From Bifidobacterium samirii (GTDB lineage Bacteria; Actinomycetota; Actinomycetes; Actinomycetales; Bifidobacteriaceae), in contig NZ_QXGK01000011.1 in assembly GCF_003952945.1 (NCBI RefSeq), positions 1 through 64,000 of the forward strand: a stretch of DNA of 64,000 nt. The letters are read 5' to 3'. The position numbers were made by a program, and so were the translations under genes. Shown piece after piece: positions 9,290-16,640 of the stretch (position 1 is the first letter of the stretch; every line of letters starts with the position of its first letter). The notes under the pieces were generated by a model, which was not told where the DNA came from, did not search any database, and saw only the letters and a list, made by a program, of their open reading frames with translations.

Positions 9290-9381
9290 CTATCCGCCCC
9301 GCACAAGCGGGGATGTACCCAACCTTCCTCCGTAACCGCAAAACGTTGAAACATCCGCCCCGCGCATGCGGGGATATGTTG
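9290..9381 (+). CRISPR. Two-repeat type I-E-like CRISPR remnant
   Basis: Two repeat-like units, ATCCGCCCCGCacaaGCGGGGAT near 9292 and ATCCGCCCCGCgcatGCGGGGAT near 9353, each hold the CCCCGC/GCGGGG hairpin of type I-E repeats. Their spacing is exactly 61 nt, the type I-E repeat-plus-spacer period, leaving one spacer of about 32 nt. No third unit is found 61 nt on either side, and no cas gene is present. It directly adjoins the IS right end, which may have cut the array. Confidence 0.55.
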
Positions 9382-9453
9382 CCGATGGCAGGCTGATCAC
9401 AGGCGTAAACGACTGCGATCAGGATTGGCTTCCCCGGATTGTCGGACAGCGTG

Positions 9454-10488
9454 TTACCAGCATTCATGCAGTGAATGGTCGGCTTGTTCGGCCACCGAAT
9501 ACTCCATATGGCAGTTTGGGCAGCATTCGGTTTCCCGTTCGGGGGCGGAACATGCGCACCATCCGCATTCCGGACATCGAGGCCGTTCGCATCGGGGGCA
9601 TGAACCATATTCCCGATCCGGGTTGAACTCGTAGCGGCACGACTCGCAGATGTAATTGTATCTGGACCATTCCCTCATATGGGGCGAATGCAAGTCCCTG
9701 ACGAGCACGAAAAACCGGTCATGCCGACCATCCTGCACTTCATGGACTTCTGCTTCCAAGCTACGGCGCCTTGTCCTCGACTCATATTCCACGCCGTCCT
9801 TCAAGTGAACACGCGTGGTGTTGCCGCCCGTGACGGGAAGGTGGGTCAGGGACGATTGGCGTGTCCGTTTGTTCGGGGGGAGGATCGAAGATGTTTTCGG
9901 CGCGCCGCAGGCCAATACGGTTCCGCAATCGTCGATCAGCATGATCGCGTAGTCCCCGGGCAAATCTTCGCAGATCCTTCGGATGATTGTCGTGGGCGAG
10001 GACACCGAATCGGAGAGTAGTCCGGCGGCAAGACCCGTTATGTCATTCCGTCCGGAGCTTATCCGCTGTTCGGGAATCAGCAGCATCGATGCGAAAAGAT
10101 CCGCCGTACGTTCCGCAAAGCGCTCTGGCCCGTTTTCTCCGGGTGCCAGGTGAATCGCATCCTGCCAGACATCGGATCCCGCCTGGAGATGATGCGCTAT
10201 TTCATGGGCGAACGTGAAATTGTCCCTCGAGGAATTGCCGCTTCGGAACACGTGAATGGTTTCGGTCCGCTCGTCGTACCGTCCGAAATCGTCGCCCGCA
10301 TCATGTTCTTGCCGGGGATTGGCGCAATAGTCAAGACGAACGCCAAGCTGGTCCGCCATCGCCTTCCAATCCGGCTGATTCGCAAAATCCAGGCTGGTGA
10401 GGCCGTATTCCCGACGTGCCAGATCCACCAGCCAGAGCGCCGCTTCTTTCTCCCTGTCATATTTGATCAGCTCGTTAATCGATGCCAT
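9454..10488 (-). CDS. ImmA/IrrE-family metallopeptidase with C-terminal zinc ribbons
   Basis: A 344-residue protein. Zincin motif HEIAH lies at residues 95-99, with a probable third ligand in the downstream FAERTADLFASMLLIP helix (E126), as in ImmA/IrrE peptidases that cleave phage or stress repressors. A linker (about 190-250) leads to a cysteine-rich end: C281/C284 with C297/C300, and C305/C308 with C323/C326, suggesting two zinc ribbons, an uncommon addition. It is last in a three-gene operon and overlaps the gene before it by 14 nt. Base composition is visibly less GC-rich than the core genes. Substrate unknown; a repressor or partner-protein target is inferred. Confidence 0.8.
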   Translation of the reverse strand: MASINELIKYDREKEAALWLVDLARREYGLTSLDFANQPDWKAMADQLGVRLDYCANPRQEHDAGDDFGRYDERTETIHVFRSGNSSRDNFTFAHEIAHHLQAGSDVWQDAIHLAPGENGPERFAERTADLFASMLLIPEQRISSGRNDITGLAAGLLSDSVSSPTTIIRRICEDLPGDYAIMLIDDCGTVLACGAPKTSSILPPNKRTRQSSLTHLPVTGGNTTRVHLKDGVEYESRTRRRSLEAEVHEVQDGRHDRFFVLVRDLHSPHMREWSRYNYICESCRYEFNPDREYGSCPRCERPRCPECGWCACSAPERETECCPNCHMEYSVAEQADHSLHECW

Positions 10489-11320
10489 GTTCCATCTCCA
10501 GCAGAATGTTCCTCAACTGATTGCCGATGTTCCCCTCCGCTCGGTGAGCGGACAGCTGGCGTTCAACGGCATCATGACGCACCGATTCCTCATCCTCGTT
10601 CCGTGAACCCAACACGGCCTTCACGTTTATCTTGAGATCGGGCAGGCACAGGCGGGAAACCGCCCTTGGCGGCTGATCCGGCAATACGTCATTGGCGTCG
10701 TTCAGTTGAAAATAGTTCAGGACGGTTTGAATCTGGTTCCGGTCCGGAAGCAGACGCCCGTTGTACAATGCGCCCGACTGATGGGGTCTCATGTCGGGGA
10801 ATGCGGAGCGGAAATCGGAGACGTGAATGTTTCTCCTCGACAGTTTTTCCGGGTCGAAGGGGAGGAAGCCGATCCCTCCGGCGCAGGCGGTGTTATGGCT
10901 GTTATGCTCCCATGATTCCGCCAGAATCATTTCCCGCCGGTCGTCCCGATCCAGTTTCGAAATCTCGAAGCCGTCCAAAGATCCCTCTTTGATCTGGTTT
11001 CTGACACAACGCACCCAGCGGGGTGATGCTTTCTGCCCGGCGTCACCGTCCACGAGATGCTTGCCCATAGGCATCTCATAGGACGGCCAAACCCACAGTT
11101 TCTCCGCGAACGGGAGTCTGACCGCGCCGAACCAGTTGCAGTCGCCGGAGGTCACCGGGCACATGAAGACCATGTCGCCGTTGAATCCCGAGACCAGTCC
11201 CCATCCGACGGTTTCCCCGTCCCATGTCAGACGGCACAGGTCTCCCACGGTCATGAGATTGTCCCGTCCGAATGGTGTGACCGCTTCCTCCGGCAGTCGG
11301 AGCAGTGAATCATTAGTCAT
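10475..11320 (-). CDS. Uncharacterised protein, middle gene of the ImmA operon
   Basis: 281 residues with no family I recognise. The N-terminal third is rich in short beta-strand-like segments (VGDLCRLTWDGETVGWGLVSG, then DMVFMCPVTSG), resembling a small beta-barrel. The rest is mixed and ends in a charged helix (NQLRNILLEMEHGID). There is no signal peptide or membrane segment. It overlaps the upstream gene by 8 nt and the downstream metallopeptidase by 14 nt, so the three are translationally coupled. A partner or substrate of the peptidase is a reasonable inference only. Confidence 0.7.
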   Translation of the reverse strand: MTNDSLLRLPEEAVTPFGRDNLMTVGDLCRLTWDGETVGWGLVSGFNGDMVFMCPVTSGDCNWFGAVRLPFAEKLWVWPSYEMPMGKHLVDGDAGQKASPRWVRCVRNQIKEGSLDGFEISKLDRDDRREMILAESWEHNSHNTACAGGIGFLPFDPEKLSRRNIHVSDFRSAFPDMRPHQSGALYNGRLLPDRNQIQTVLNYFQLNDANDVLPDQPPRAVSRLCLPDLKINVKAVLGSRNEDEESVRHDAVERQLSAHRAEGNIGNQLRNILLEMEHGID

Positions 11321-11867
11321 ATTCGCTCTTCTTCTCCTGTTCCTGTCGCTCGTCGGGTTGATGATACTTCCACATGCGTTGCACCTGATCGTATTCGGTC
11401 TTGGCCAGTTTGCCGCAATCCCTGAAGCTGTCCGCGGTCTGCGGCGAGTCGATCCAATGGATGCTGGCGGCGTATTTAACGATCCAATAACCGTCCTTGC
11501 TGAATTCTCGAAGAGAACTCCTGCTGCTGGGCACGTAATAGCAGCCGCCGGGCAGGATGTATTCGTCTTTCCAGGATGCCGTTCGGGGGATGCCCGTCCA
11601 ATGGCGAAACGCGTCTGGATGGCTGACGCAGACGTAAAAGCGATTGTCCGTGTGGTCCGTGTGTTCAGGGTTGGCGATCGGGTATTGGTCCCTTGCTGTC
11701 CTGCGTACCGTGTACACGTTTCCCTCCAGTGCTTCGGGAGGATTCTCTCGCTCGCTCATGGGACTCATCGTCGCACAGGTCGGGGACCGGATTCGCGGAT
11801 TCGACACGCGGGAAGCCTTTTCGTTTGCCGGGGATTTCCCGAGGATCCGCAGCAGTGGGTTTTCCAT
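11313..11867 (-). CDS. Uncharacterised protein, first gene of the ImmA operon
   Basis: 184 residues, no recognised domain. The N-terminal 35 residues are basic and low-complexity, and internal Met codons at residues 34 and 37 (MSPMSEREN) could be the true start. The core has strand-like patches (NRFYVCVSHPDAF, GCYYVPSS, GYWIVKYAASI) and a very hydrophilic Glu/Gln/Lys tail. It is first in the operon, with its promoter probably in the AT-rich gap 11868-12036 shared with the divergent secreted-protein gene. Confidence 0.6.
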   Translation of the reverse strand: MENPLLRILGKSPANEKASRVSNPRIRSPTCATMSPMSERENPPEALEGNVYTVRRTARDQYPIANPEHTDHTDNRFYVCVSHPDAFRHWTGIPRTASWKDEYILPGGCYYVPSSRSSLREFSKDGYWIVKYAASIHWIDSPQTADSFRDCGKLAKTEYDQVQRMWKYHQPDERQEQEKKSEYD

Positions 11868-12036
11868 GCTTTACCGTCGATGCCGCTCGCGCATGAATCC
11901 TCCGTTTCTTCTGAATGATTCAACCGGACATTTTTGCTTATGCGTCCGACGGATTGTTTTTTTCTTCTTGCGTTTGTTTGCGCATAGTGCGCGCGTGGAA
12001 TCAGTTTCGGATTCCGCTCTTGCAAGGAGTTAAATT

Positions 12037-12321
12037 ATGGGAAAAACAGGATCAGCGCCACGCCTTTGGCGCCGGGTGACCGCCGCGGCCGCGGCGGGAG
12101 CCTGCGTTTTGGGCCTGTTCGCCGTGTCCGCCTCACCCGCCTTGGCGAAAGCGAGAGCCAAAACGGAGTCGAAGTACGACGTGAGCGAGCAGCCGGGCAT
12201 CAAGTGGCCGAAGGACGGTTGGAGCCCGTGGAAGAAGACATACACGAACAGCAGCGGTTCCCGTGTCGAATCGAAGCGTCCAAGCGCAAGGGCAATAAGG
12301 CGCAGGGCAAGGAAACGCTGA
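12037..12321 (+). pseudogene. Truncated or frameshifted small secreted protein
   Basis: 94 codons. A clear Sec signal peptide (basic start, hydrophobic AAAAAGACVLGLFAVSA, cleavage near ASPALA) is followed by about 45 polar residues. From about residue 78 the sequence turns into Arg/Ser/Ala low complexity. Shifting frame near 12265 would continue as IEASKRKGNKAQGKE and end at 12344, which looks more natural and suggests a one-base deletion. AAGGAG is well placed before the ATG. Function unknown. Confidence 0.5.
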
Positions 12322-12446
12322 TGGCGTTCGACCCAGCGCAATAGGCCCCACAGGAGGAGGGTCAGGGCGGGGAGGGTGAGCGTGTCGTTGTTGACGCCGA
12401 CGCTGGTTTGGATGAGCGTGGGTACGCCGGTGAGGAGGATCGGCAC
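12290..12446 (-). pseudogene. Fragment of a DUF2142-like polytopic membrane protein
   Basis: The minus strand encodes a hydrophobic piece around VGVNNDTLTLPALTLLLWG, resembling the conserved NNDxL segment and next helix of DUF2142 membrane proteins linked to surface polysaccharides. Only about 50 residues remain, fused downstream of integrase debris and colliding with the 3' end of the secreted-protein gene. It is not a functional gene. Confidence 0.4.
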
Positions 12447-12660
12447 ACCACAGGTGGGTGAGCCATTCGACCTGTTTGGGCGCGTATTCGGCGAGGGTGG
12501 GCGTTTGCGGTTGCGTTTGCCGAGTTTGGTTCTGGCCTGGTTCAGGGCTTCGGTTTTGGTTCATCCGGTGGCGGAGACGCGTTTGCCGTCGTCGGACTGG
12601 AGGTAGGCACGGTAGCGTCCGTTGTCTAGCCGGGTGATGGATCCGGTGCCGTAAAACACG
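12447..12660 (-). pseudogene. Integrase (tyrosine recombinase) N-terminal remnant
   Basis: Read on the minus strand, GSITRLDNGRYRAYLQ then DDGKRVSATG, a TGA stop, and TKTEALNQARTKL match the arm-type DNA-binding domain of phage or ICE integrases. After a frameshift, TPTLAEYAPKQVEWL matches the start of the SAM-like core-binding domain. The catalytic domain is absent. It marks a lost prophage or integrative element in this patch. Confidence 0.55.
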
Positions 12661-12880
12661 CGAATCTGCCAAGCCGATAATGTACGTTATGTCAGATAAT
12701 CTAGAAAACCCACTCCCCAAGCAATCCCGAACCTCACTACCTAATCCACTCGGGACACCCCAGCACCAATCATCCCACATTCGGCTATCCCGCCGATCGC
12801 ACATCCGTGCCGACGTGCCGCAGGTTCCGACCATCGTCCATGACGCCCGGATGCAGCGCACATGATATACGACACGAATG

Positions 12881-13009
12881 CATGCATATGCACGACATAT
12901 AATGCGATGATTACCGTATATACAAACCATCACTGAATATATAAACCAAAATATGCCGATATGCCATGCATATGTCATGCATATGCACCATCGTCGCCGC
13001 ATATGCATG
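12881..13009. repeat. Four CATGCATATG motifs in an AT-rich gap
   Basis: CATGCATATG occurs at 12881-12890, 12965-12974 and 12976-12985, and inverted at 13000-13009. The stretch 12860-13010 is strikingly AT-rich for this genome and includes TATATA runs. It lies between integrase debris and the 3' end of the ftsR-downstream gene. Function unknown; operators or a protein-binding array are possible. Confidence 0.6.
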
Positions 13010-13017
13010 GCGATCGT

Positions 13018-13413
13018 TCAGATTGTCCCGCCGTTGGCGTCGAACGTCCCATGACGGCGTTTCAGCACCTGGTCGGCCTGGGTGCGTTCGGCACGCTTGG
13101 CCTGGAGGAACATCATCACCCATGCGAGAACGGCCAGCACCAGGACGATGCCGACGCCGATCCACAGATACCGTTCGTAGAACGCCCGCATCGGCGCGGA
13201 CACCTTTTCCTGAATCAGGACGAAGACCATGAACGGCAGTGCGATGAACAGCGTCGACAGCGCCTGCGCAGCGACGACGTTCCACGAGACGGTCGGCACC
13301 TCGGGGCGGTGCTCCCCCGTCAGCAATCTGCCGCGCGCCGCGCAGATCGCGCCGACGGCAACCGTCCATGCCACGGCGAACAGCCATAGGATCATGGGAA
13401 GATAATCAGCCAA
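13018..13413 (-). CDS. Conserved three-helix membrane protein downstream of ftsR
   Basis: 131 residues from a TTG start at 13413, preceded by AGGAGAAGGAGC. Three hydrophobic segments lie at about 6-28, 45-68 and 85-108, then a basic cytoplasmic tail (AKRAERTQADQ). An upstream in-frame ATG at 13512 would run deep into ftsR and lacks a ribosome site. It starts 20 nt after ftsR and is probably cotranscribed. No recognised family. Confidence 0.7.
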   Translation of the reverse strand: MADYLPMILWLFAVAWTVAVGAICAARGRLLTGEHRPEVPTVSWNVVAAQALSTLFIALPFMVFVLIQEKVSAPMRAFYERYLWIGVGIVLVLAVLAWVMMFLQAKRAERTQADQVLKRRHGTFDANGGTI

Positions 13414-13432
13414 CCGTTCGCTCCTTCTCCTG

Positions 13433-13990
13433 TCAGTCCGACTGACGGTCGAACCTGTCGACATCATCGGCATCATACGCCAGATCCACATGGTCCTCGG
13501 CCTCCAGCGCATGCTCGATCTGATGCCAGAGCGATCCGACCGACACGGCGAACATGGCCTTGCCGCTTTCCAGCAGTTCGAGCAGCTGATCGCTGGTCGT
13601 GCATTCGTGCACGTGCGCCCCGTCGCACATGATCGTCACGTGCTCGAGCTGCGCCGTGCTGCGATGGGACAGGAACATGACCGCGGCAGTCACGTTCTGC
13701 AGGTTCACGCCGGCGTCGAGCAGTCGTTTCGACACGGCGAGCATGACGACGTCCTTGAACGAGTAGAGCCGTCGTGAGCCGGATCCGCGCGATGGCGTGA
13801 TCGACGGCTCCAGGATCTTCCGTCGGGCCCAATAGTCGAGCTGCCGGTAGGTGATGCCGGCGACCTTCGAGGCGACGCTCCCCCGGTATCCGCGCCGTGG
13901 CGCATGCATGTCGTCGGAGACGAACAGTTCGCCCTGAACGGCGTATGGGACGTCGACGAATCCGCCGGCGTCCTGCGCGTCTCCGCTCAT
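13433..13990 (-). CDS. ftsR: MerR-family regulator FtsR
   Basis: A 185-residue MerR-type protein. The HTH begins at about residue 40 (KVAGITYRQLDYWARRKILEPS), followed by GSGSRRLYSFKDVVMLAVSKRLLDAGV and an effector region. It matches mycobacterial Rv1828 and corynebacterial FtsR, an activator of ftsZ and cell division genes. Position after the FHA gene is the same as in mycobacteria (garA-Rv1828). An Asp-rich acidic C-terminus (about 165-185) is notable. DNA target inferred from the family. Confidence 0.88.
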   Translation of the reverse strand: MSGDAQDAGGFVDVPYAVQGELFVSDDMHAPRRGYRGSVASKVAGITYRQLDYWARRKILEPSITPSRGSGSRRLYSFKDVVMLAVSKRLLDAGVNLQNVTAAVMFLSHRSTAQLEHVTIMCDGAHVHECTTSDQLLELLESGKAMFAVSVGSLWHQIEHALEAEDHVDLAYDADDVDRFDRQSD

Positions 13991-14024
13991 ATGCTTCGCT
14001 TTCCGTCGATGACGGCGGTGCCGC

Positions 14025-14462
14025 TTAGGCGATGACCGCCGACTTGGTGAAGAACACCAGACGGAACTTGCCTACCATGATCTCGTCGCCGTTGCGCAGC
14101 ACGGCACGGTCGACCCTGCGTCGGTTGACGTACGTGCCGTTGAGGCTGCCGGCGTCGATGACCTCGAACGATCCGGCGGTACGGCGGAACACCGCGTGCG
14201 AGCGGGAGACGGTCGAGTCGTCGAGCAGGATGTCGGCGCGCGGGTCGCGGCCCACGGTCGTCTCGTCCTCGTCGAGCAGGTAGCGGGAGCCGGACACCGC
14301 GCCTCGGGTGGAGATCAGCAGCGCCGTGCCTTCGGACAGGCGCGTGATGGTGTCGAGGTCCTCCTGGGTGAGCGGACGGTCGCCCGTGGTGGTGATCGGA
14401 ATGGTGATGGCGGGCAGACCGATGATGGTCGTTTCGCCCGCGCTTGGAATCGGTTCAGTCAT
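14025..14462 (-). CDS. garA: FHA-domain protein, GarA/OdhI-like
   Basis: 145 residues. The N-terminal GETTIIG (T11-T12) corresponds to the ETT phosphorylation motif of GarA/OdhI. The FHA domain (about 50-140) has TVGRDPRADI, STVSRSHAVF and GSLNGTYVNRR phosphothreonine-binding loops. In actinobacteria the unphosphorylated form inhibits 2-oxoglutarate enzymes, and Ser/Thr kinases switch it off. The start is ATG at 14462, where the garA-like homology begins. Operon with DUF881 genes upstream and ftsR downstream. Confidence 0.88.
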   Translation of the reverse strand: MTEPIPSAGETTIIGLPAITIPITTTGDRPLTQEDLDTITRLSEGTALLISTRGAVSGSRYLLDEDETTVGRDPRADILLDDSTVSRSHAVFRRTAGSFEVIDAGSLNGTYVNRRRVDRAVLRNGDEIMVGKFRLVFFTKSAVIA

Positions 14463-14482
14463 AATATCCTCATTGTACAGCG

Positions 14483-15310
14483 TTATTCCACGGTCTTGGC
14501 GTAATCGTACCGCTGTGCCTCGCGCACCTCGTCGATACGCACCTCGTCCTTGGTCGACACCGCGACGTCGGCGCCGAACTTGACCTTGAGACGGGAGCCG
14601 ACTCCCCCGGCGATGTTGACCGCGTTCGACAGCGTCTGCGGGTCCCCGATCGCCTTGACCGTGTAGGGCGGGTCGAGATTCACGCCGTCGCATACGAGAC
14701 CGTCCTTCGTGTCGGCGATGTACGTGGAGGTGATCACGCGCACGGTGTTGACGGCGATGACCTCGGCGCCGGCGTTGCGGAGCTCCTCGAGGAGCGTGAA
14801 CATCGTCGAGGCGTCCACGTCGGCCTTGGCGCCGCCGCTGATCGTGATGACCACGCCTTCGCCCTTGGCCGGCAGGCGTCCCGACAGGATGCCGTTGGTC
14901 TCCTCGTTCTGCCGCGCGATCTCCTCGGCGGCGGCCTGCTTGTCGGCGGTCGCCTTGAGCGAGTCGATCTGGTCGGCCAGTTCGTTGCGTCGCTCCTCGA
15001 GGTTCTGCACCTGCGTGCCGGTCTCGTTGATGAGACGCACCAGTTCGTCCTCGCTCATCGTCTCGTAGGTCGACGTCGTGTTGTTGATCTGGATCATGTA
15101 GCCGAAGGCGAGCAGCGCGCACATGACGACGATGAGCAGGCTGCTGACGAGGCGCATGCGCGTCGCGTTCGCGTTGAGCGAACGCAGCTTCGTCTTGCGT
15201 CGCACGACCGGGAACGATCCGGTCTCGGTATGGTCGTTGGCCTTGTCCTGTATACGCTGGTCGTGCATTCTGCTGAGCACGTCGCGCGGGATCCTGTTCC
15301 GTCCGGCCAT
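14483..15310 (-). CDS. DUF881 membrane-anchored protein (second copy)
   Basis: 275 residues. A basic cytoplasmic N-terminus (about 1-50) is followed by one transmembrane helix (LVSSLLIVVMCALLAFGYM, about 54-72), a coiled-coil segment (NLEERRNELADQIDSLKATADKQ), and the DUF881 core with GVVITISGG, ELRNAGAEVIAVN and PPYTVKAIGD. It is extracytoplasmic. DUF881 pairs flanking sbp are characteristic of actinobacterial division/envelope clusters; the molecular role is unknown. 20 nt before garA. Confidence 0.88.
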   Translation of the reverse strand: MAGRNRIPRDVLSRMHDQRIQDKANDHTETGSFPVVRRKTKLRSLNANATRMRLVSSLLIVVMCALLAFGYMIQINNTTSTYETMSEDELVRLINETGTQVQNLEERRNELADQIDSLKATADKQAAAEEIARQNEETNGILSGRLPAKGEGVVITISGGAKADVDASTMFTLLEELRNAGAEVIAVNTVRVITSTYIADTKDGLVCDGVNLDPPYTVKAIGDPQTLSNAVNIAGGVGSRLKVKFGADVAVSTKDEVRIDEVREAQRYDYAKTVE

Positions 15311-15311
15311 G

Positions 15312-15644
15312 TCAGCCCCGGAAGATGAAGCGCCGGATGGACGACACGTTGGAGAAGATGCGGATGCCCAGCACGACGATGACGGCGGTCTGCAGCTGGG
15401 AGCCGACGCCCAGCTGGTTGCCGAGGAACACGAGCAGCGTGGCCGTGATGACGTTGGTGATGAACGACACGACGAACACGCGGTCGGAGAAGCTGCGTTC
15501 GAAGTACGCGCGTGCGGCGCCCAGTAGCGAGTCGAGCGCGGCGACCACCATGATCGGCAGGTACGGCTGGAGTACGACCGGAATGTCCGGTTTGACGAAA
15601 AGACCGACGACGACGCCGATGATCAGGCCGAGGATAGCGGCCAT
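15312..15644 (-). CDS. sbp: Small basic protein Sbp (DUF1290)
   Basis: 110-residue integral membrane protein. Hydrophobic segments lie at about 1-16, 28-45, 52-70 and 78-95, including LGLIIGVVVGLFVKPDIP at the start and the family motif ALDSLLGAARAYFERSF. DUF1290 proteins occur next to DUF881 proteins in Gram-positive bacteria. The ATG at 15644 follows GGGAGA. Gaps to its neighbours are 1 and 2 nt, so the cluster is tightly coupled. Confidence 0.88.
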   Translation of the reverse strand: MAAILGLIIGVVVGLFVKPDIPVVLQPYLPIMVVAALDSLLGAARAYFERSFSDRVFVVSFITNVITATLLVFLGNQLGVGSQLQTAVIVVLGIRIFSNVSSIRRFIFRG

Positions 15645-15646
15645 GG

Positions 15647-16633
15647 CTAGTCTCCCTTCCTTGCATACGTCAGTGAGCCCGATGCCGCCGCGTCGAGCGT
15701 GAGCGACTTCGACTTCGAGACCTGCGGATAGATGCCGGCCTCCTGGAACGCCTCGTACAGCAGCGGCTGGGCGTCGGAGCCGACCGCCCTCGCCAGACGG
15801 TCGCGGTCGCCGATCGCCTCGATGCGGTACGGGCTCTGCACCGGGTTGACGCCCACCATGATCGTCTGCCCGGCGGTGCGGATCGACGTGCGCACGCCGA
15901 TCCGGTATCCGTTGACGGCGATGGCTTCGGCGCCTGATTGCCATAACAGCATGACGAACGACTGCAGGTCGGCATCGGTGACGACGCGGATCGTCGTGCC
16001 GGCGTTCTCCCTGGGCAGCGAGCCGTCCGTCGAATCGGTTCCCGCGGACAGCGGGTCGGCGATCGTCAGCGTGATGCCCTCCCCCGTGACGGCCAGCATG
16101 CCGTTGGTCATCTCGTCGTCGAGCGTGGTCGTGTCGTCGCCGTCCGCATTCAGGTCCTTGGCTCGTTTGGATACCTCGGCCTGCAGGCCGGAGACCTCCT
16201 TGGCCAGGGTGTCGGCCTTGGCGTTGAGGTCACGCAGTTCGCTCGCCCAGTTCTGCCGCACGGATTTGCGCGGGTCGGTGTGCAGCTGCTGGATGAACAG
16301 CGACCCGAAGAATCCGACCGCCACGCAGATGACGAACACGATGATGCGGGTCGACCACAATCCGAACGCCGTCGTGGGACGCTGCGTGAGCCGGGCGTCG
16401 GAGAACAGCGGGTCCATCGGACGGTTGGTGAGGTCGTCGATGAGACGCAGCGAATCGTCATGGGCGCGTCGCCGACGCACGCGGGAGGAACCGCCGGCCG
16501 AGGCCGGCGTCGCGTGATGGGATTCCAACCCGGACGCCTCCCGGGAGAAGACCGAGCGTCGGCGCACCGACGCGGTCTCCTCGGGAACCGGGAACGACGG
16601 CGTATCGGAAGACGTGCCGGACGACGTGCTCAC
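15647..16633 (-). CDS. DUF881 membrane-anchored protein (first copy)
   Basis: 328 residues. A long polar N-terminal region (about 1-95) precedes the single transmembrane helix IIVFVICVAVGFFGSLFI (about 96-114). A coiled coil (LRDLNAKADTLAKEVSGLQAE) and the DUF881 core with GEGITLTIADP, LLWQSGAEAIAVNGYRI and SPYRIEAIGD follow. The cytoplasmic extension is much longer than in the second copy and could be a regulatory or kinase-target tail (inference). Starts 7 nt after pgsA. Confidence 0.88.
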   Translation of the reverse strand: MSTSSGTSSDTPSFPVPEETASVRRRSVFSREASGLESHHATPASAGGSSRVRRRRAHDDSLRLIDDLTNRPMDPLFSDARLTQRPTTAFGLWSTRIIVFVICVAVGFFGSLFIQQLHTDPRKSVRQNWASELRDLNAKADTLAKEVSGLQAEVSKRAKDLNADGDDTTTLDDEMTNGMLAVTGEGITLTIADPLSAGTDSTDGSLPRENAGTTIRVVTDADLQSFVMLLWQSGAEAIAVNGYRIGVRTSIRTAGQTIMVGVNPVQSPYRIEAIGDRDRLARAVGSDAQPLLYEAFQEAGIYPQVSKSKSLTLDAAASGSLTYARKGD

Positions 16634-16640
16634 CTGAGGA

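Noticed and set aside
9410-9445. A third CRISPR repeat 61 nt further on
   Set aside because: The sequence there has no CCCCGC/GCGGGG hairpin; it belongs to the 3' flank of the peptidase gene.
12030-12446. 138-codon minus-strand frame as an intact membrane protein
   Set aside because: Only its first 50 residues resemble a membrane protein; the rest is antisense to the secreted-protein gene. Treated as a fragment.
12133-13008. 291-codon minus-strand frame through the AT-rich repeat region
   Set aside because: It passes through repeats and remnants of other genes in the wrong frame and shows no family similarity.
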